A stretch of 64,000 nucleotides of DNA from Trebonia sp963777905 (GCA_963777905.1 CAVZSM010000001.1:186001-250000), one strand, 5' to 3'. Shown: positions 7,563 through 16,421, counted from the stretch's first letter. The notes: a model not told the origin generated them from the sequence alone. Numbers and translations are program-made.

Positions 7563-7658
7563 CGCCGGAGCAGGCGCTCAGCGGCGCGCCCGAGGTCGAG
7601 CTGCAGCGCTTCAAGGTGCCGCGGATCCTGGCCGAGGAACCCTGACGGGAAGAGAGAC

Positions 7659-9152
7659 ATGGACGAGCTCATCACGATGACCGCGGCGGAGCTGTCCGCC
7701 GCGATGGCCGCCGGCGACGTCTCTGCCGCCGACGTCACCGAAGCGCACCTGGACCGGATCGCCGCTGTCGATGACAGGGTCAAGGCGTTCCTGCACGTGG
7801 CAGCCGACGACGCCCGCGCGCGGGCGCGGGAGGTGGACGCCAGGCGCAAGGCCGGCGAGCCGCTCGGCCCGCTGGCCGGCGTCCCGGTCGCGGTCAAGGA
7901 CCTGTTCACCACCATCGGGATGCCGACCACCTGCGGCTCGAAGATCCTCGGGGACTGGCACCCGCCGTACGAATCGACGATCACGCAGCGCCTGAGGAAC
8001 GCGGGCGCGATCCTCATCGGCAAGACGAACATGGACGAGTTCGCGATGGGCTCGTCGACGGAGAACTCCGGCTTCGGGCCGAGCCACAACCCGTGGGACC
8101 TGGCGAAGGTGCCCGGCGGATCGTCGGGCGGCTCCGCCGCCGCGGTCGCCGCTCACATGGCGCCGCTGGCGCTCGGCACCGACACCGGCGGCTCGATCCG
8201 GCAGCCCGCCGCGGTGTGCGGGATCGTCGGTACCAAGCCCACCTACGGCGGGTCGTCCCGGTACGGAGTCGTCGCGTTCGCTTCTTCCCTGGACACCCCG
8301 GGCCCGCTCGGAAGAACTGTTCTTGACACCGCGCTGCTGCACGAGGTGATGTCCGGGCACGACCCGATGGACTCGACCTCAATCAACGCGCCGGTGCCGC
8401 CGGTCGTCGAGGCGGCCAGGCACGGCGACGTGGCCGGGCTGCGGATCGGCGTGGTCACCGAGTTCGCCGGCGACGGCTACCAGCCGGGCGTGATGGCCCG
8501 GTTCACCGAGGCGGTCGAGCTGCTCGAGTCGCTGGGCGCCAAGGTCACCGAGATCAGCTGCCCGCACTTCAAGTACGCGCTGCCGGCGTACTACCTGATC
8601 GCGCCCAGCGAGGCGTCGTCCAACCTGGCCAGGTTCGACGGCATGCGGTACGGGCTGCGGACCGGCAGCGGCAGCGCGGAAGAGGTCATGGCGGCGACCC
8701 GCGCGGCGGGCTTCGGCGCCGAGGTCAAGCGCCGGATCATGCTCGGCACGTACGCGCTGTCCAGCGGGTACTACGACGCCTACTACGGCAAGGCGCAGCA
8801 GGTGCGGACGCTGATCATCCAGGACTTCGACGCGGCGTTCGGGCAGGTGGACGTCCTGGTGTCGCCGGCGACGCCGACAACCGCCTTCCCGATCGGGGAG
8901 CGGGCCGACGACCCGATGGCGATGTACCTGGCCGACCTGTGCACGATCCCGACCGACCTGGCGGGCAACGCCGCCATCTCGGTCCCGTGCGGGCTGGCCG
9001 ACGAGGACGGCCTGCCGGCCGGGCTGCAGGTAATGGCGCCGCCGCTGGCCGACGACCGGCTGTACCGGGTCGCCGCGGCGGTCGAGGCGGCGTTCAACGA
9101 GCGGTGGGGGCACCCGCTGCTCGCCGATGCGAAGGGACTGTCGGCCCGATGA
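7659..9152 (+). CDS. gatA: Aspartyl/glutamyl-tRNA amidotransferase subunit A
   Basis: Amidase subunit that releases ammonia from glutamine for tRNA transamidation. The 497-residue protein has the amidase signature: catalytic Lys80 in AVKDLF, cis-Ser155 in PGGSSGGSA and nucleophile Ser179 in TDTGGSIRQPA. ATG 7659 follows GGGAAGAGAGAC. The stop overlaps gatB by four bases (ATGA), so gatA and gatB are coupled. It follows gatC directly in the conserved gatCAB order. Confidence 0.97.
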   Translation: MDELITMTAAELSAAMAAGDVSAADVTEAHLDRIAAVDDRVKAFLHVAADDARARAREVDARRKAGEPLGPLAGVPVAVKDLFTTIGMPTTCGSKILGDWHPPYESTITQRLRNAGAILIGKTNMDEFAMGSSTENSGFGPSHNPWDLAKVPGGSSGGSAAAVAAHMAPLALGTDTGGSIRQPAAVCGIVGTKPTYGGSSRYGVVAFASSLDTPGPLGRTVLDTALLHEVMSGHDPMDSTSINAPVPPVVEAARHGDVAGLRIGVVTEFAGDGYQPGVMARFTEAVELLESLGAKVTEISCPHFKYALPAYYLIAPSEASSNLARFDGMRYGLRTGSGSAEEVMAATRAAGFGAEVKRRIMLGTYALSSGYYDAYYGKAQQVRTLIIQDFDAAFGQVDVLVSPATPTTAFPIGERADDPMAMYLADLCTIPTDLAGNAAISVPCGLADEDGLPAGLQVMAPPLADDRLYRVAAAVEAAFNERWGHPLLADAKGLSAR

Positions 9153-10633
9153 CCGTCACGTACGAAGAGGCGCTGCAGAAGTACGAGCCGGTGTTCGGGC
9201 TGGAGACGCACGTCGAGCTCGGCACCACGACCAAGATGTTCTGCGGCTGCCCGACGACGTTCGGCGCGGAGCCGAACTCGCACGTCTGCCCGGTCTGCCT
9301 GGGGCTGCCCGGCTCGCTGCCGGTGACGAACCGGGTGGCGATCGAGTACACGATCAAGATCGGGCTGGCGCTGAACTGCTCGATCGCGTCGTGGTGCCGG
9401 TTCGCGCGGAAGAACTACTTCTACCCGGATATGCCGAAGAACTTCCAGATCTCCCAGTACGACGAGCCCCTGTGCGTCGACGGCTACCTGGACGTCCTAG
9501 TCGGCGGCAGGACGGTGCGGGTGGGCATCGAGCGGGTGCACCTGGAGGAGGACACCGGCAAGTCGCTGCACGTCGGCGGCGCGACGGGGCGCATCCAGGG
9601 CGCCGACTACTCGCTGGTCGACTACAACCGGGCCGGCATCCCGCTGGTCGAGATCGTCACCAGGCCGGTGCCGGGCACCGGGTTCCTGGCGCCTGAGGTT
9701 GCCCGCGCGTATGTCACCGAGCTGCGCGACCTGCTCCGCTCGCTCGGCGTCTCGGACGTGCGGATGGAGGAGGGCTCGCTGCGCGCCGACGTGAACACGT
9801 CGCTGTCGCCGCGCGGTTCTGACGTGCTGGGGACGCGGACCGAGACGAAGAACGTGAACTCGCTGCGCTCGGTGGAACGGGCGGTGCGCTCGGAGGTCGC
9901 GCGGCAGGCCGAGGTGCTCGACTCCGGCGGGCGGGTGATCCAGGAGACGCGGCACTTCCACGAGGAGAGCGGCGTGACCACGTCCGGCCGGTCGAAGGAA
10001 GAGGCGCAGGACTACCGCTACTTCCCCGAGCCCGACCTGGTGCCGGTCGCGCCGCCCCGCGACTGGGTCGACTCGATCGCCGCGTCGCTGCCCGAGCTGC
10101 CCTCGGCGCGGCGTGCCCGGCTGATGTCGGCGTGGTCGCTGTCGGAGCTGGAGTTCGAGGCGCTGCGGAACGCCGGCGCGCTCGACGCGGTGGAGGCGAC
10201 GGTGGCCGCCGGCGCCTCTCCGGCCGACGCCCGCAAGTGGTGGCTGGGCGAGCTGGCCCGCCGCGCGAACGACATGGGCATCGAGGTATCCGCCCTGCCG
10301 ATCACGCCTGCCGACGTGGCGCGGATCTCCGAGCTGGTGGCCGCCGGGTCGCTGAACGACCGGCTCGCCCGCCAGGTCATCGAGGGCGTGCTGGACGAAG
10401 AGGGCACGCCGGACGAGGTGGTGGCCGCCCGCGGCCTGGCCGTGGTCAGCGACGACTCGGCGCTGCTGTCCGCGATCGATGAGGCCATCGCGGCCAACCC
10501 CGACGTCGTGGCCCGCATCCGTGACGGCAAGGTGCAGGCAGCCGGCGTCCTGGTCGGCGCGGTCATGAAGGCCACCCGCGGCCAGGCTGACGCCGCCCGC
10601 GTCCGCGACCTCATCATGGAACGCCTCAGCTGA
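9149..10633 (+). CDS. gatB: Aspartyl/glutamyl-tRNA amidotransferase subunit B
   Basis: The 494-residue subunit binds the misacylated tRNA, phosphorylates the amino acid and accepts ammonia from GatA. N-terminal FGLETHVELGT, a zinc-finger-like CGC...HVCPVCLGLPG, the kinase-like core (RKNYFYPDMPKNFQISQY) and a C-terminal YqeY-like helical domain are all present. The start ATG 9149 lies in the gatA stop. A strong hairpin ends the operon. Confidence 0.97.
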   Translation: MTVTYEEALQKYEPVFGLETHVELGTTTKMFCGCPTTFGAEPNSHVCPVCLGLPGSLPVTNRVAIEYTIKIGLALNCSIASWCRFARKNYFYPDMPKNFQISQYDEPLCVDGYLDVLVGGRTVRVGIERVHLEEDTGKSLHVGGATGRIQGADYSLVDYNRAGIPLVEIVTRPVPGTGFLAPEVARAYVTELRDLLRSLGVSDVRMEEGSLRADVNTSLSPRGSDVLGTRTETKNVNSLRSVERAVRSEVARQAEVLDSGGRVIQETRHFHEESGVTTSGRSKEEAQDYRYFPEPDLVPVAPPRDWVDSIAASLPELPSARRARLMSAWSLSELEFEALRNAGALDAVEATVAAGASPADARKWWLGELARRANDMGIEVSALPITPADVARISELVAAGSLNDRLARQVIEGVLDEEGTPDEVVAARGLAVVSDDSALLSAIDEAIAANPDVVARIRDGKVQAAGVLVGAVMKATRGQADAARVRDLIMERLS

Positions 10634-10670
10634 GCCGCGGCTTCGCGCCCCTGCCCGTTTTCCTTATCCC

Positions 10671-10714
10671 GAACGGGCTCGTGGTGGCTCCGCGAGGCCA
10701 CCGCGAGCCCGTTC
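10671..10714 (+). terminator. Hairpin terminator after gatB
   Basis: An 18-nt arm (10671-10688, starting GAACGGGCTCG) pairs with 10697-10714 with a single mismatch and an 8-nt loop, 38 bp after the gatB stop. The bases just before it (TTATCC-GAACGG) resemble segments at 15314 and 39965. Confidence 0.8.
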
Positions 10715-10721
10715 AGGGCGG

Positions 10722-10798
10722 GCAGCCCATCTTCCCATCACTTCCCGCCCCTAGAAACGGACAAATCGGGCGCTAAAAGGGCCGAAAATGATGGGAAG
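10722..10798. terminator. Second copy of the convergent-gene terminator repeat
   Basis: CTTCCCATCA (10731-10740) pairs with TGATGGGAAG (10789-10798); inner CGCCC/GGGCG add to the stem. The left arm is similar to that at 6267-6291 (22 of 25 positions by eye). It abuts the end of the methyltransferase gene. Confidence 0.6.
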
Positions 10799-12049
10799 TT
10801 AGCTGATCCTGCTGGGGTTCAGGAACGCTTCGTGGCGGAGGTGGTCGTCCTGGCCGACGAAGGCCTTGAACTCGCCTAGCTTGTAGGCGTCGCCGGCCTT
10901 GCGCGTGTCGACCTCGATGCGGAAGTCGCGCTTGAGGTGGGCGAGGTGTCGTTCGAAGGCGGGGACCTCCATCGGCACCGCGAGGCGGCGCAGGATCTGC
11001 TCCATGGTGAGGAAGCCGCCGTCCTCGCGCAGCACCGCGTAGACCGGATCGTGCGTGACGCTCGACTCCTCGACCAGCGGGCGCGGCGTGCCCTCGTGGT
11101 CGAGTGCCCGCCGGATCGACCCTCCGAGCGCGTGCGCAACCGGCGGCGGGAAGGCGTTGCCGATCTGCCGGTAGGTGGAGGTCTTCCGGCCGGCGAACGT
11201 CCACCGGTACTCGGCGTCGTTCCAGCCCTGAAGCCTGGCGACCATCTCGCAGGTCAGTTTCGGCAGCAGGGTAACCGGATCGTCTGCGGAGGGCGCGGCA
11301 TCGGCCACGCCGAGCGCGTCCACGCCCATCTCGCGCCATGCCCGCTTGGCCCGGGTGGGGCCGAGGTCGGGCCCGCCGTGCTTCTTGGATCCGCCGACGA
11401 TCGTCGGCGCGATGTCGTTCGCGCGCCTGGCCCAGGCGGAGGCCCCCGGCCAGCCATTCGCCGCCATCAGCTCTCTTAGCGTTTCACCCACTGTCAAGGG
11501 CTGGCCTACCGGCTCCGGCCAGGAGAAATAGGCGAAATCCTCCGGCCGCATGGCGACAAGTACGAACCGGGGCCGCAGTTGCGGTACCCCGTAATCCGAG
11601 GCGTGCAGCAGCCGCCAGTCGGCCGCGTAGCCGAGTTCCGCGAGCCGGTCGAGAACATGCTGCCGGTAGGCCGCGAACCGCGGCAGCGAAAGCCCGCGCA
11701 CGTTTTCCAGCAGCAGTGCCCGCGGCGCCACGACCCCGCATAGCTCAATCGCCCAGGCGAACAGGTCCCGTTCATCGCTGGCACCGAGTTGCTTGCCCGC
11801 GATGGTGAACGGCGGGCACGGCACCCCGCCGGCCAGCAGGTCGATACCGGCGTAGTCGGCGGGGGACCAGACTGCCGGGCTGGCGACGTCCCCCTGAGCC
11901 ACCTTCCAGTGCGGCCGGTTGCCCCGCAGCGTGGCGCACGCGTTCGGATCGAGCTCGACAGCCAGTTCATGCTCGAACCCCGCAAGCTCAAGCCCCAGCG
12001 ACTGCCCGCCCGCCCCGGCACAGATCTCTACGACCCGGTACTCCGGCAT
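10799..12049 (-). CDS. DNA (cytosine-5-)-methyltransferase, orphan
   Basis: Transfers a methyl group from S-adenosylmethionine to C5 of cytosine in a specific DNA sequence. Of 416 residues, motif I is CAGAGGQSLGL, motif IV GGVPCPPF (catalytic Cys78), motif VI LLLENVRG, motif VIII QLRPRFVLVAM and motif X YRQIGNAFPPPVAHALG. A C-terminal extension of about 100 residues (VTHDPVYAVLREDGGFLTMEQ onward) resembles a winged-helix module and is unusual. ATG 12049 is chosen for its GGGAGG site. No restriction endonuclease, very-short-patch repair gene or second methylase lies beside it, so it appears orphan: epigenetic, anti-restriction or phage-derived. Confidence 0.93.
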   Translation of the reverse strand: MPEYRVVEICAGAGGQSLGLELAGFEHELAVELDPNACATLRGNRPHWKVAQGDVASPAVWSPADYAGIDLLAGGVPCPPFTIAGKQLGASDERDLFAWAIELCGVVAPRALLLENVRGLSLPRFAAYRQHVLDRLAELGYAADWRLLHASDYGVPQLRPRFVLVAMRPEDFAYFSWPEPVGQPLTVGETLRELMAANGWPGASAWARRANDIAPTIVGGSKKHGGPDLGPTRAKRAWREMGVDALGVADAAPSADDPVTLLPKLTCEMVARLQGWNDAEYRWTFAGRKTSTYRQIGNAFPPPVAHALGGSIRRALDHEGTPRPLVEESSVTHDPVYAVLREDGGFLTMEQILRRLAVPMEVPAFERHLAHLKRDFRIEVDTRKAGDAYKLGEFKAFVGQDDHLRHEAFLNPSRIS

Positions 12050-12108
12050 GGTGACCTCCCGCTGACTCATGCAGCATCTTCCCGTACATTCGCCCCGCTT
12101 CGGCGGAG

Positions 12109-13065
12109 CTATTGCGTGTCGGGGTGGAGGCGGTTGACGCGCTCCGGCCAGGTGGCCTCTAGCAGCTGGATCAGCCGGGTGATGAGGGCGTTCAATGGCG
12201 CGTCGAGGCCGTGCTCGGCGGCGCGGGCGGCGATCGCGCCGTTGAGATGGGCGATCTCGGTGCGGCGGCCGTTCATCAGGTCCTGCAGCGTGGACGCCAG
12301 GTGGGAACCCGACGCGGAAGGGTCGAACTGCGCCTTCATCAGCCGCAGCGCCGCGGCCTTGTCCACGTACACGCCCTCGGCCCGCGCCACGGCCGCGACC
12401 TCGGCCAGGATCGAGGAAGCCAGCTCGTCGAACCCGTCATAGCGGCCAAGCGCGGACACCGGGATCGAGGCGATCGCGCACAGCGTGTTCATCACGCAGT
12501 TGAAGGCGACCTTCGCCCAGATGACGCCCAGGGTGTCGTCGGCCACGCGGGCGGGGAGACCGGCGGCGGAGAGAGTAAGCACGAGACGTTCTGGATACTC
12601 CGACGAGGCCGGGCCGAGAGCTCCCAGCACTGTTTCGCCGGAGCCCAGCGCGCGAATATGCCCAGGTCCGAGCAGTTCGGTGCCGAGCGTGGTGGTGCCG
12701 GCGAGCAGCCGGGTCTCGGGCACGTAGGACCGCAGCACCTCGATGTTGCCGAGGCCGTTCTGCAGGGTGAGCACCAGCGTAGAAGAGCCGATCGCGGCCG
12801 CCGCCGCGGCGGCCACCGCGGCGGTCGCAGTCGCCTTGGCGAACACGATGACCAGGTCGGCGGGCTCCGCCGGGGCGGGGAACGGCCGTGCCGGAACGCG
12901 CATCACTTGGGAGCCATCAACGTCGTCGATCCGCAGCCCGGACGCGTTGATCGCGTCCACATGCTCGCGCCACCCGTCGAGCAGCACCACCTGATGCCCA
13001 GCCGAGAACAGCGCGCCGCCGAACCGGCACCCCATCGCCCCCGACCCGGCGATCGTGATCTTCAC
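12109..13065 (-). CDS. Ketopantoate reductase family oxidoreductase
   Basis: A 318-residue NADP-dependent reductase of the ApbA/PanE family. It has an N-terminal Rossmann motif (ITIAGSGAMGCRFGGALF) and a C-terminal helical domain (AKVAFNCVMNTLCAI, then GSHLASTLQDLMNGRRTEI) holding the usual substrate residues. The start is GTG 13065, overlapping the stop of the dioxygenase gene by four bases. PanE makes pantoate for CoA, but its place as the last gene of a catabolic-looking operon suggests it reduces another 2-keto acid. Confidence 0.85.
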   Translation of the reverse strand: MKITIAGSGAMGCRFGGALFSAGHQVVLLDGWREHVDAINASGLRIDDVDGSQVMRVPARPFPAPAEPADLVIVFAKATATAAVAAAAAAAIGSSTLVLTLQNGLGNIEVLRSYVPETRLLAGTTTLGTELLGPGHIRALGSGETVLGALGPASSEYPERLVLTLSAAGLPARVADDTLGVIWAKVAFNCVMNTLCAIASIPVSALGRYDGFDELASSILAEVAAVARAEGVYVDKAAALRLMKAQFDPSASGSHLASTLQDLMNGRRTEIAHLNGAIAARAAEHGLDAPLNALITRLIQLLEATWPERVNRLHPDTQ

Positions 13066-14051
13066 GGGGCCGGCCAGCCGGAGGTGTCGGTTTCCGAAGG
13101 ATCGCCCAGCGGCGGGGTCCCGTACGTCCGGAACGTCGAAGGCAGCCGGGCGCCCCAGCCGGGCTTGGCCGCGTATTCGGGCGGGGTCCAGATCACCGGG
13201 TTGTCGTCCGGATCGAAGCCGAGGTAGCCGCCCGAGCAAATCTCGATCCTGTTCCCGCCCGGCTCGCGGGTGTACAGGTAGAACCCCTGGATGGGGATGT
13301 GCCTGGACGGGCCCGCCTCGATGGGCACGCCGGCGTCGTTCATCAGGTCGGCCGCCCGCAGCACGTCCTCGCGGGAGTCCACCCAGAACGCCAGGTGGTG
13401 CAGCCGCCCCCGGCCGCCAAGGTAATCGCGCACGTAGATGATCTCGTGCCCTTGCACGGTGGACGACAGCCACGCCCCGTCTTCCCAGCCGTCGGCATCC
13501 CGGATGATCTCGAACGTGCGCAGCCCGAACCCGTTCTCCCAGAACACCCGGCACGCCCGGACGTCGGCGGCCATGAGGTTGACGTGCTCGAGCCGCCGGA
13601 CGTTCGCGCCGGTGCCCGTGTACCGCTGGTGGTTCGACTTCATGGCCGGCCGCGAGTCGGCCGGCGAAACGTACTTCGTCGTCTCGTAGTAGAGCCGGAC
13701 CGGATGCCCGTCCGGATCCTCGAACGCGAAGAACGGCCCCTTCCCTGCCTCCGGCTCCACCCACGCCCCGGGCACTCCGGCCGACTCAAGCCACGCGACC
13801 CGCCGCGCTAGCGCCTCAGGGCTCCACGCCCGCAGCGCCATGTACCCGAGCCCCGGCCGCGCAGCGGCGGTCAGCTTGAGGCAGTACGGCTCGTAGTCGC
13901 CGTACCCGCGCAGGTACCACGAGCCGGGCTCTTCGGCGACGACGGAAAGCCCTAGCAGTGAGGTGAAGTACCGCAGGCTGTCTTCCGGCACCTGGGTCAG
14001 CAGCTCCGCGTGCCCGATGTGGGCGACGTCCCGCCAGCGTTCCCCGGTCAT
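13062..14051 (-). CDS. VOC family extradiol ring-cleavage dioxygenase (catechol 2,3-dioxygenase type)
   Basis: A 329-residue protein of two paired glyoxalase/dioxygenase modules. Likely Fe(II) ligands are His in RLEHVNL, His in LHHLAFWVD and Glu in GNRIEICSGGY, the type I extradiol pattern. It would cleave a catechol-like ring next to a hydroxyl group. ATG 14051 overlaps the aldolase stop. A cupin, this protein, an HpcH-type aldolase and a ketoacid reductase together suggest a meta-cleavage route for an aromatic compound; the substrate is not readable. Confidence 0.88.
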   Translation of the reverse strand: MTGERWRDVAHIGHAELLTQVPEDSLRYFTSLLGLSVVAEEPGSWYLRGYGDYEPYCLKLTAAARPGLGYMALRAWSPEALARRVAWLESAGVPGAWVEPEAGKGPFFAFEDPDGHPVRLYYETTKYVSPADSRPAMKSNHQRYTGTGANVRRLEHVNLMAADVRACRVFWENGFGLRTFEIIRDADGWEDGAWLSSTVQGHEIIYVRDYLGGRGRLHHLAFWVDSREDVLRAADLMNDAGVPIEAGPSRHIPIQGFYLYTREPGGNRIEICSGGYLGFDPDDNPVIWTPPEYAAKPGWGARLPSTFRTYGTPPLGDPSETDTSGWPAP

Positions 14052-14830
14052 CGCGGAGCCCGCAGCTGTCCGAGGGCGGAGACGGCGGCGCCGCGCAGCA
14101 TCCCGAGGTCGGTGGAGATCGCCAGCAGCGTCAGGCCGCGTGCGGCCCACCGCCGCGCCTCGTCGGCGGTGGCGCAGAAGATGCCAAGGGGCGTGCCGTG
14201 TCCGAGGATGAGGTCGGTCGCCGTAGCGAGCGCGGCCGCCACGTCAGGATGGCCTGGGTCGCCCGGATGCCCCAGCGAAACGGCCAGGTCCGTCGGTCCG
14301 AAGAACAGCGCGTCGAACACGCCAGACTCGAGTATTCCCGGCAGCGCGGCCAGTCCAGGGGCCGACTCGATCTGCCCGACGAGCACGGTCCGGGCCAGGC
14401 TCGACCCGACGTGCTCCGCCGCCGGGACGGCGCCGAACATCGCGGCCCGAGTCGACAGCGACAAGCTTCGCTCCCCGATCGGAGGATAGTGTGCGGCGGC
14501 CCGCACCGCCGCGGCCACACCGGGCGAGGACACGTCGCTGACCTGGATGCCCGTCACGCCGGCGTCCAGCAGCGCGCCGCACAGCGCCAGCCAGGTCGCC
14601 GGGATCCGGGCGATCACCGGCACGTCATGGGCATCGCAGGCCCGGACGATCCCCTCCACCTCGCCAGCCGACAGCGACGAGTGCTCGAGGTCGGCGACCA
14701 CGAAGTCGTACCCGGCGGTCGCGAGTGTCTCGCTGATCAACGGGTCGCGGGACTTCACGAACGTCCCGAGCAGCCGCTCCCCGTCGCGCAGCCGGGCCCG
14801 CAGGTGCCCGCGCGAGCCGTCACCGGCCAT
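14048..14830 (-). CDS. HpcH/HpaI family aldolase
   Basis: A class II pyruvate-type aldolase of 260 residues. Signature segments are FVKSRDPLISETLATAGYDF, VVADLEHSS, QIESAPGLA (metal-binding Glu) and FGPTDLAVSLGHPGD (metal-binding Asp). Family members split 4-hydroxy-2-oxo acids, the last step of meta-cleavage pathways, into pyruvate and an aldehyde. The start ATG 14830 shares one base with the cupin stop, and the gene is coupled to the dioxygenase downstream. Confidence 0.9.
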   Translation of the reverse strand: MAGDGSRGHLRARLRDGERLLGTFVKSRDPLISETLATAGYDFVVADLEHSSLSAGEVEGIVRACDAHDVPVIARIPATWLALCGALLDAGVTGIQVSDVSSPGVAAAVRAAAHYPPIGERSLSLSTRAAMFGAVPAAEHVGSSLARTVLVGQIESAPGLAALPGILESGVFDALFFGPTDLAVSLGHPGDPGHPDVAAALATATDLILGHGTPLGIFCATADEARRWAARGLTLLAISTDLGMLRGAAVSALGQLRAPR

Positions 14831-15183
14831 CAGGCGCCGGGATCGCCCTCGTCGATCGCGTAGTAGTCGTCGCGCCGCGGGTTGAACACGCTCAGGTCCA
14901 CCATCGGCTCGTCGCCGGCCGCGACCGCGTAGTGCAGCACCCCGGACGGCACGACGAGCATGTCACCGGCCGTGACGTCGGCCGTCTCGTCGCCGACGGT
15001 GAACTGGCCGTGTCCGGAGACGATGTACACGATCTGCTCGTGCGGATGGGTGTGCGGCCGCGGCTCGTGACCGGGGCTGAGCGTGCCCCACGCCAGCGTC
15101 GCGCCCTCGCCGGAGAACGACCGCCGGGTGACCCCGGGACGCACGTCGCTCAGCTTGAGCTCGTCGATGTTCGCCTTCTTCAT
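14830..15183 (-). CDS. Cupin domain protein
   Basis: A 117-residue single-domain cupin. The metal-binding motif 1 is HTHPHEQIVYIVSGHGQF with three His and one Glu; motif 2 is GDMLVVPSGVLHYAV. It could be a small dioxygenase, isomerase or ligand-binding protein. It is first in the four-gene operon running to 12109. The 50 bp upstream are AT-rich (AAAATATATGATCC), a likely promoter. Confidence 0.85.
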   Translation of the reverse strand: MKKANIDELKLSDVRPGVTRRSFSGEGATLAWGTLSPGHEPRPHTHPHEQIVYIVSGHGQFTVGDETADVTAGDMLVVPSGVLHYAVAAGDEPMVDLSVFNPRRDDYYAIDEGDPGA

Positions 15184-15235
15184 GGCACCACCCCGGCTTC
15201 CAGTGACCGAAGTGAAAATATATGATCCGGCGGCT

Positions 15236-15460
15236 TTAGGGAAGAGCGGATCGCCGCCAGCCATCCGCGGCTGGGTGCACAGGTGACCGCATCAGCCGGG
15301 CTCTGGCATTCCAGTTATCCGGAACGGGCCCGTGCTCCGACCCCTCCCCGGCACCGCTGCGTGCGGCGGCGACAGCCGCGAGCGCGGCGACAAGCGCCGC
15401 GATCTCCTCGGCGGAGGCGTCACCTTTGACGATCTTCAGGAACGGTTCCTCGTCAGCCAC
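15236..15460 (-). CDS. accE: Acyl-CoA carboxylase epsilon subunit
   Basis: A 74-residue protein starting at GTG 15460. It has the epsilon-subunit pattern: N-terminal FLKIVKGDASAEEIAALVAAL, an alanine-rich linker and a C-terminal W-rich end (WRRSALP). The epsilon subunit strengthens contact between the biotinylated alpha subunit and the beta subunit in actinobacterial acetyl/propionyl-CoA carboxylases. It is normally next to the beta-subunit gene, but here a NYN-domain gene lies between; it overlaps that gene by 8 bp. The stretch GPVPDNW is encoded by a sequence resembling motifs at 10665 and 39962. Confidence 0.85.
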   Translation of the reverse strand: MADEEPFLKIVKGDASAEEIAALVAALAAVAAARSGAGEGSEHGPVPDNWNARARLMRSPVHPAADGWRRSALP

Positions 15461-16421
15461 GAGACTTGCCGACTCCTATACCGAATTCCCGGTGCACCCG
15501 TGCCCAGAATGCGTCCCGCAGCCATTCGCGGGCCTCCTGGTAGGGACGCAGCGACTGGCCGAGTTCCTTTTCCGCCTCGACGAGCAGTTCCTTATCGATG
15601 ACGGGCGGCAGGATCGGGCCTGGCAGCAGGTCGCGGATGTTGTCCGAGCCGCGGGTGAGGATCCACTTGTGCGCGACGTGCTCGCCGGCCTCTTCGACTT
15701 GCCGTCGGTCCGGGCCGAGCCTCGGCATCGGGCCGGTGGAGGCGACGTGCGAGTTGCGGCCGATCGGGCCCGTCTGCCGGAAATGCCGTTCGCCGAACAG
15801 CTGGGCCGGCGACGGAACCGTGGCCTGGATGTCCGGCCGGGGCTGCTCGACGGTCGGGTTCCTGGTGAAGTACGGCCGGAGGAACGGCCCGTCGAGCACG
15901 TCGACGGTGTCCGATTCCCACACCAGCCGCTCGGCCTGGTTCGTGCCGTACGGCGGCTCGATGCCCCACAGGTGCACCCGCACGCCGAAGGCCTGCGCGG
16001 CCTCGACCGCCGGCACCATGTCCTCGTCGCCCGCGATCAGCACCGCGTCGGTGATCGCGCGGTGCCTGGCGAGGGCCTCCATGTCGGCCCTGATGTTGGC
16101 GTCGACGCCCTTCTGCTGGCCGCGTGCGTTCAGGTTGCCGAGCCGCAGCTTGACCCAGGGCATCTGGGCGACGACGCGCTGGTCGATGGTGGGCACCCGG
16201 TCCCGCGCCGCGTCATACCAGTAGACGCGGAGCAGTTCGCCGCGAAATAGCTCGTCGGCGTGCTTGGTGACGGCCTGGATGAGGCTGACCGCGTCCACCC
16301 GGTATTCGCGCCGCGAGCTGGTGCCGAAAAGCAGTTCGCCGCCGGCCGCGTAGATGTACCCGACGTCCACCAGGACCGCATATCTGGCGAGGACGGGCAG
16401 CGGGGCAGCGAAATCGCTCAT
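15453..16421 (-). CDS. NYN domain (PIN-like) putative ribonuclease
   Basis: A 322-residue protein with an N-terminal NYN/PIN-like nuclease fold. Conserved acidic positions appear in VLVDVGYIYAAGG, GVDANIRADMEALA and LIAGDEDMVPAV, and the core ends in FGVRVHLWG. The C-terminal half is hydrophilic and of unknown fold. RNA processing or decay is the family-level expectation. ATG 16421 is preferred to ATG 16454 because AGAAGG precedes it. It is placed between accB and accE, with its 3' end overlapping accE. Confidence 0.85.
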   Translation of the reverse strand: MSDFAAPLPVLARYAVLVDVGYIYAAGGELLFGTSSRREYRVDAVSLIQAVTKHADELFRGELLRVYWYDAARDRVPTIDQRVVAQMPWVKLRLGNLNARGQQKGVDANIRADMEALARHRAITDAVLIAGDEDMVPAVEAAQAFGVRVHLWGIEPPYGTNQAERLVWESDTVDVLDGPFLRPYFTRNPTVEQPRPDIQATVPSPAQLFGERHFRQTGPIGRNSHVASTGPMPRLGPDRRQVEEAGEHVAHKWILTRGSDNIRDLLPGPILPPVIDKELLVEAEKELGQSLRPYQEAREWLRDAFWARVHREFGIGVGKSRG

